NCBI RefSeq assembly: GCF_001592875.1
Contig: NZ_LSOF01000010.1
Span: 61,049-125,048, forward strand
From: Pseudomonas sp. BMS12
GTDB taxonomy: Bacteria; Pseudomonadota; Gammaproteobacteria; Pseudomonadales; Pseudomonadaceae
Reading direction: 5' to 3'
DNA: 64,000 nucleotides
Made by a program: the position numbers and the translations under genes. Positions within the stretch are counted from its first letter, which is position 1. Every line of letters begins with the position of its first letter. Below the pieces are notes generated by a model. That model saw only the letters and a list, made by a program, of their open reading frames with translations. It searched no databases and was not told the origin of the DNA. Shown here in pieces: positions 63,492 through 64,000 of the stretch.

Positions 63492-64000
63492 TCACCACGA
63501 CGTCCAACCGCCATCGACGCTAATATTGGCGCCATTGACGAACGAGGAAGCAGAAGAAGCCAGAAATAGTACAGGCCCCTTGATTTCATCTGAGTACCCT
63601 ATGCGACCAAGCGGTACCTTTTTTGACAACGACTCAACGAATGAGGGGTTGTCTATCTGCACGGATTTGGAAGGAAACGGCCCAGGAGAAAGACTATTTA
63701 CACGAATGTTCTCACGGCCAAACTCACAGGCAGCATAACGCGACCACTGAATCAAGCCAGCCTTTGCAGCACCATAGAACGGCGGGTTTACAGATTGCGG
63801 AGAGCTGTATACACCATGATCCGGGCTCACTAATCCATACATTGACGCAATATTAATTACGCTTGCATAACCGGATTTTTCTACAGCTTGACGTAAACAA
63901 GGTAAAGCGTGGCGCAACATATTGTGCGCCGCAACCAATGTAACTTCGTAGCTTTTGATATAAGAGAGCGAATCGGAAATTTCGATCGTGCCCCCCCCCC
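63492..64000 (-). CDS. SDR family oxidoreductase (5' truncated by window)
   Basis: The frame is open to the window edge, so the cofactor-binding N-terminus is missing. Visible parts are VINIASMYG (catalytic Ser region), the YGAAKAGLIQWSRYAA pair (Tyr and Lys four apart), NSLSPGPF and the closing FVNGANISVDGGWTSW, all classical SDR features. Upstream reading gives Gly-Gly-Gly then TIEISDSLSYIKSYEVTLVA, so the run of at least 10 G on the coding strand (63991-64000) falls inside the gene, probably just after an NNAG-type motif. It is 8 bases ahead of pseG. The substrate is unknown. Confidence 0.85.
   Translation of the reverse strand, partial: GGGTIEISDSLSYIKSYEVTLVAAHNMLRHALPCLRQAVEKSGYASVINIASMYGLVSPDHGVYSSPQSVNPPFYGAAKAGLIQWSRYAACEFGRENIRVNSLSPGPFPSKSVQIDNPSFVESLSKKVPLGRIGYSDEIKGPVLFLASSASSFVNGANISVDGGWTSW
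63991..64000. repeat. Homopolymer tract, at least 10 C (poly-G on coding strand)
   Basis: Ten consecutive C reach the window end. Within the SDR gene this codes for glycines in the current frame. Its full length lies outside the window. Confidence 0.9.

Overview
The window is GC-rich, densely coding chromosomal DNA from a Pseudomonas-type gammaproteobacterium. Evidence for that is the REP-like palindromes (GTGGGAGCGGC...GCCGC), the NAGGN osmolyte operon, an RbdA-like GGDEF/EAL gene beside a bolA/fumC block, and an O-antigen locus ending in wbpM-comEA. From memory, 14-28 kb resembles the P. aeruginosa PA0853-PA0861 region and 30-44.6 kb resembles PA3455-PA3463; this was not checked by alignment. 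The species cannot be named from the window. I saw no tRNA, rRNA, CRISPR array, intact insertion sequence or prophage.

Layout. 1-0.6 kb: 3' end of a chemoreceptor gene. 1-14 kb: amino-acid catabolism. An NSS-family transporter, a Leu/Phe-type dehydrogenase and a fused indolepyruvate ferredoxin oxidoreductase lie opposite an Lrp/AsnC regulator. After a repeat-filled stretch come all four enzymes from 4-hydroxyphenylpyruvate to fumarate plus acetoacetate (hpd, hmgA, fahA, maiA). 14-28 kb: an RbdA-like c-di-GMP protein, ccoG, a MocR regulator, a membrane coiled-coil protein, an ABC exporter overlapping a DsbA-like gene, trhO, bolA, a DUF2059 protein, a DUF2804 protein, fumC and a quinone-reductase-like gene. 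28-33.7 kb: an EamA transporter, a small unknown gene, polyphosphate:AMP phosphotransferase and mnmC.

33.8-36.1 kb is a four-gene persulfide/sulfide detoxification operon: a CsoR-family repressor with a CstR-like Cys pair, a membrane rhodanese, a TauE/SafE exporter and a persulfide-dioxygenase-like enzyme, with a CsoR-type operator in front. 36.1-44.6 kb is the N-acetylglutaminylglutamine amide (NAGGN) osmoprotectant locus (MarR regulator, asnO, ngg, M42 peptidase), followed by a 7TMR-DISM hybrid kinase and yheU. 44.6-51.3 kb holds ynfA, an uncharacterised gene, an MFS transporter, a tubulin/FtsZ-like gene of unknown role, a hyi-glxR pair and comEA.

51.4-64 kb, all on the minus strand, is the downstream end of a surface-polysaccharide locus. 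The order in transcription is: SDR (partial), pseG, pseH-like, pseI, wzy, a GT-B-like protein, a GT2, a UDP-xylose synthase, a UDP-glucose dehydrogenase, a WbpV-like reductase, a PglC-type initiating transferase and wbpM. The genes overlap or nearly touch, which indicates one operon. Together they suggest a glycan containing a pseudaminic-acid-type sugar, a 6-deoxy-HexNAc first sugar and a sugar from the UDP-GlcA/UDP-xylose branch. The window ends in a run of at least 10 C (poly-G on the coding strand) inside the SDR gene.

Most notable: the stand-alone tubulin-like GTPase candidate (46999-49167), the CstR-type persulfide operon with its operators, the poly-G tract in the SDR gene, the unclassified 84-bp nested inverted repeat near 45.0 kb, and the coupling of an arylpyruvate oxidoreductase cluster to the tyrosine pathway.
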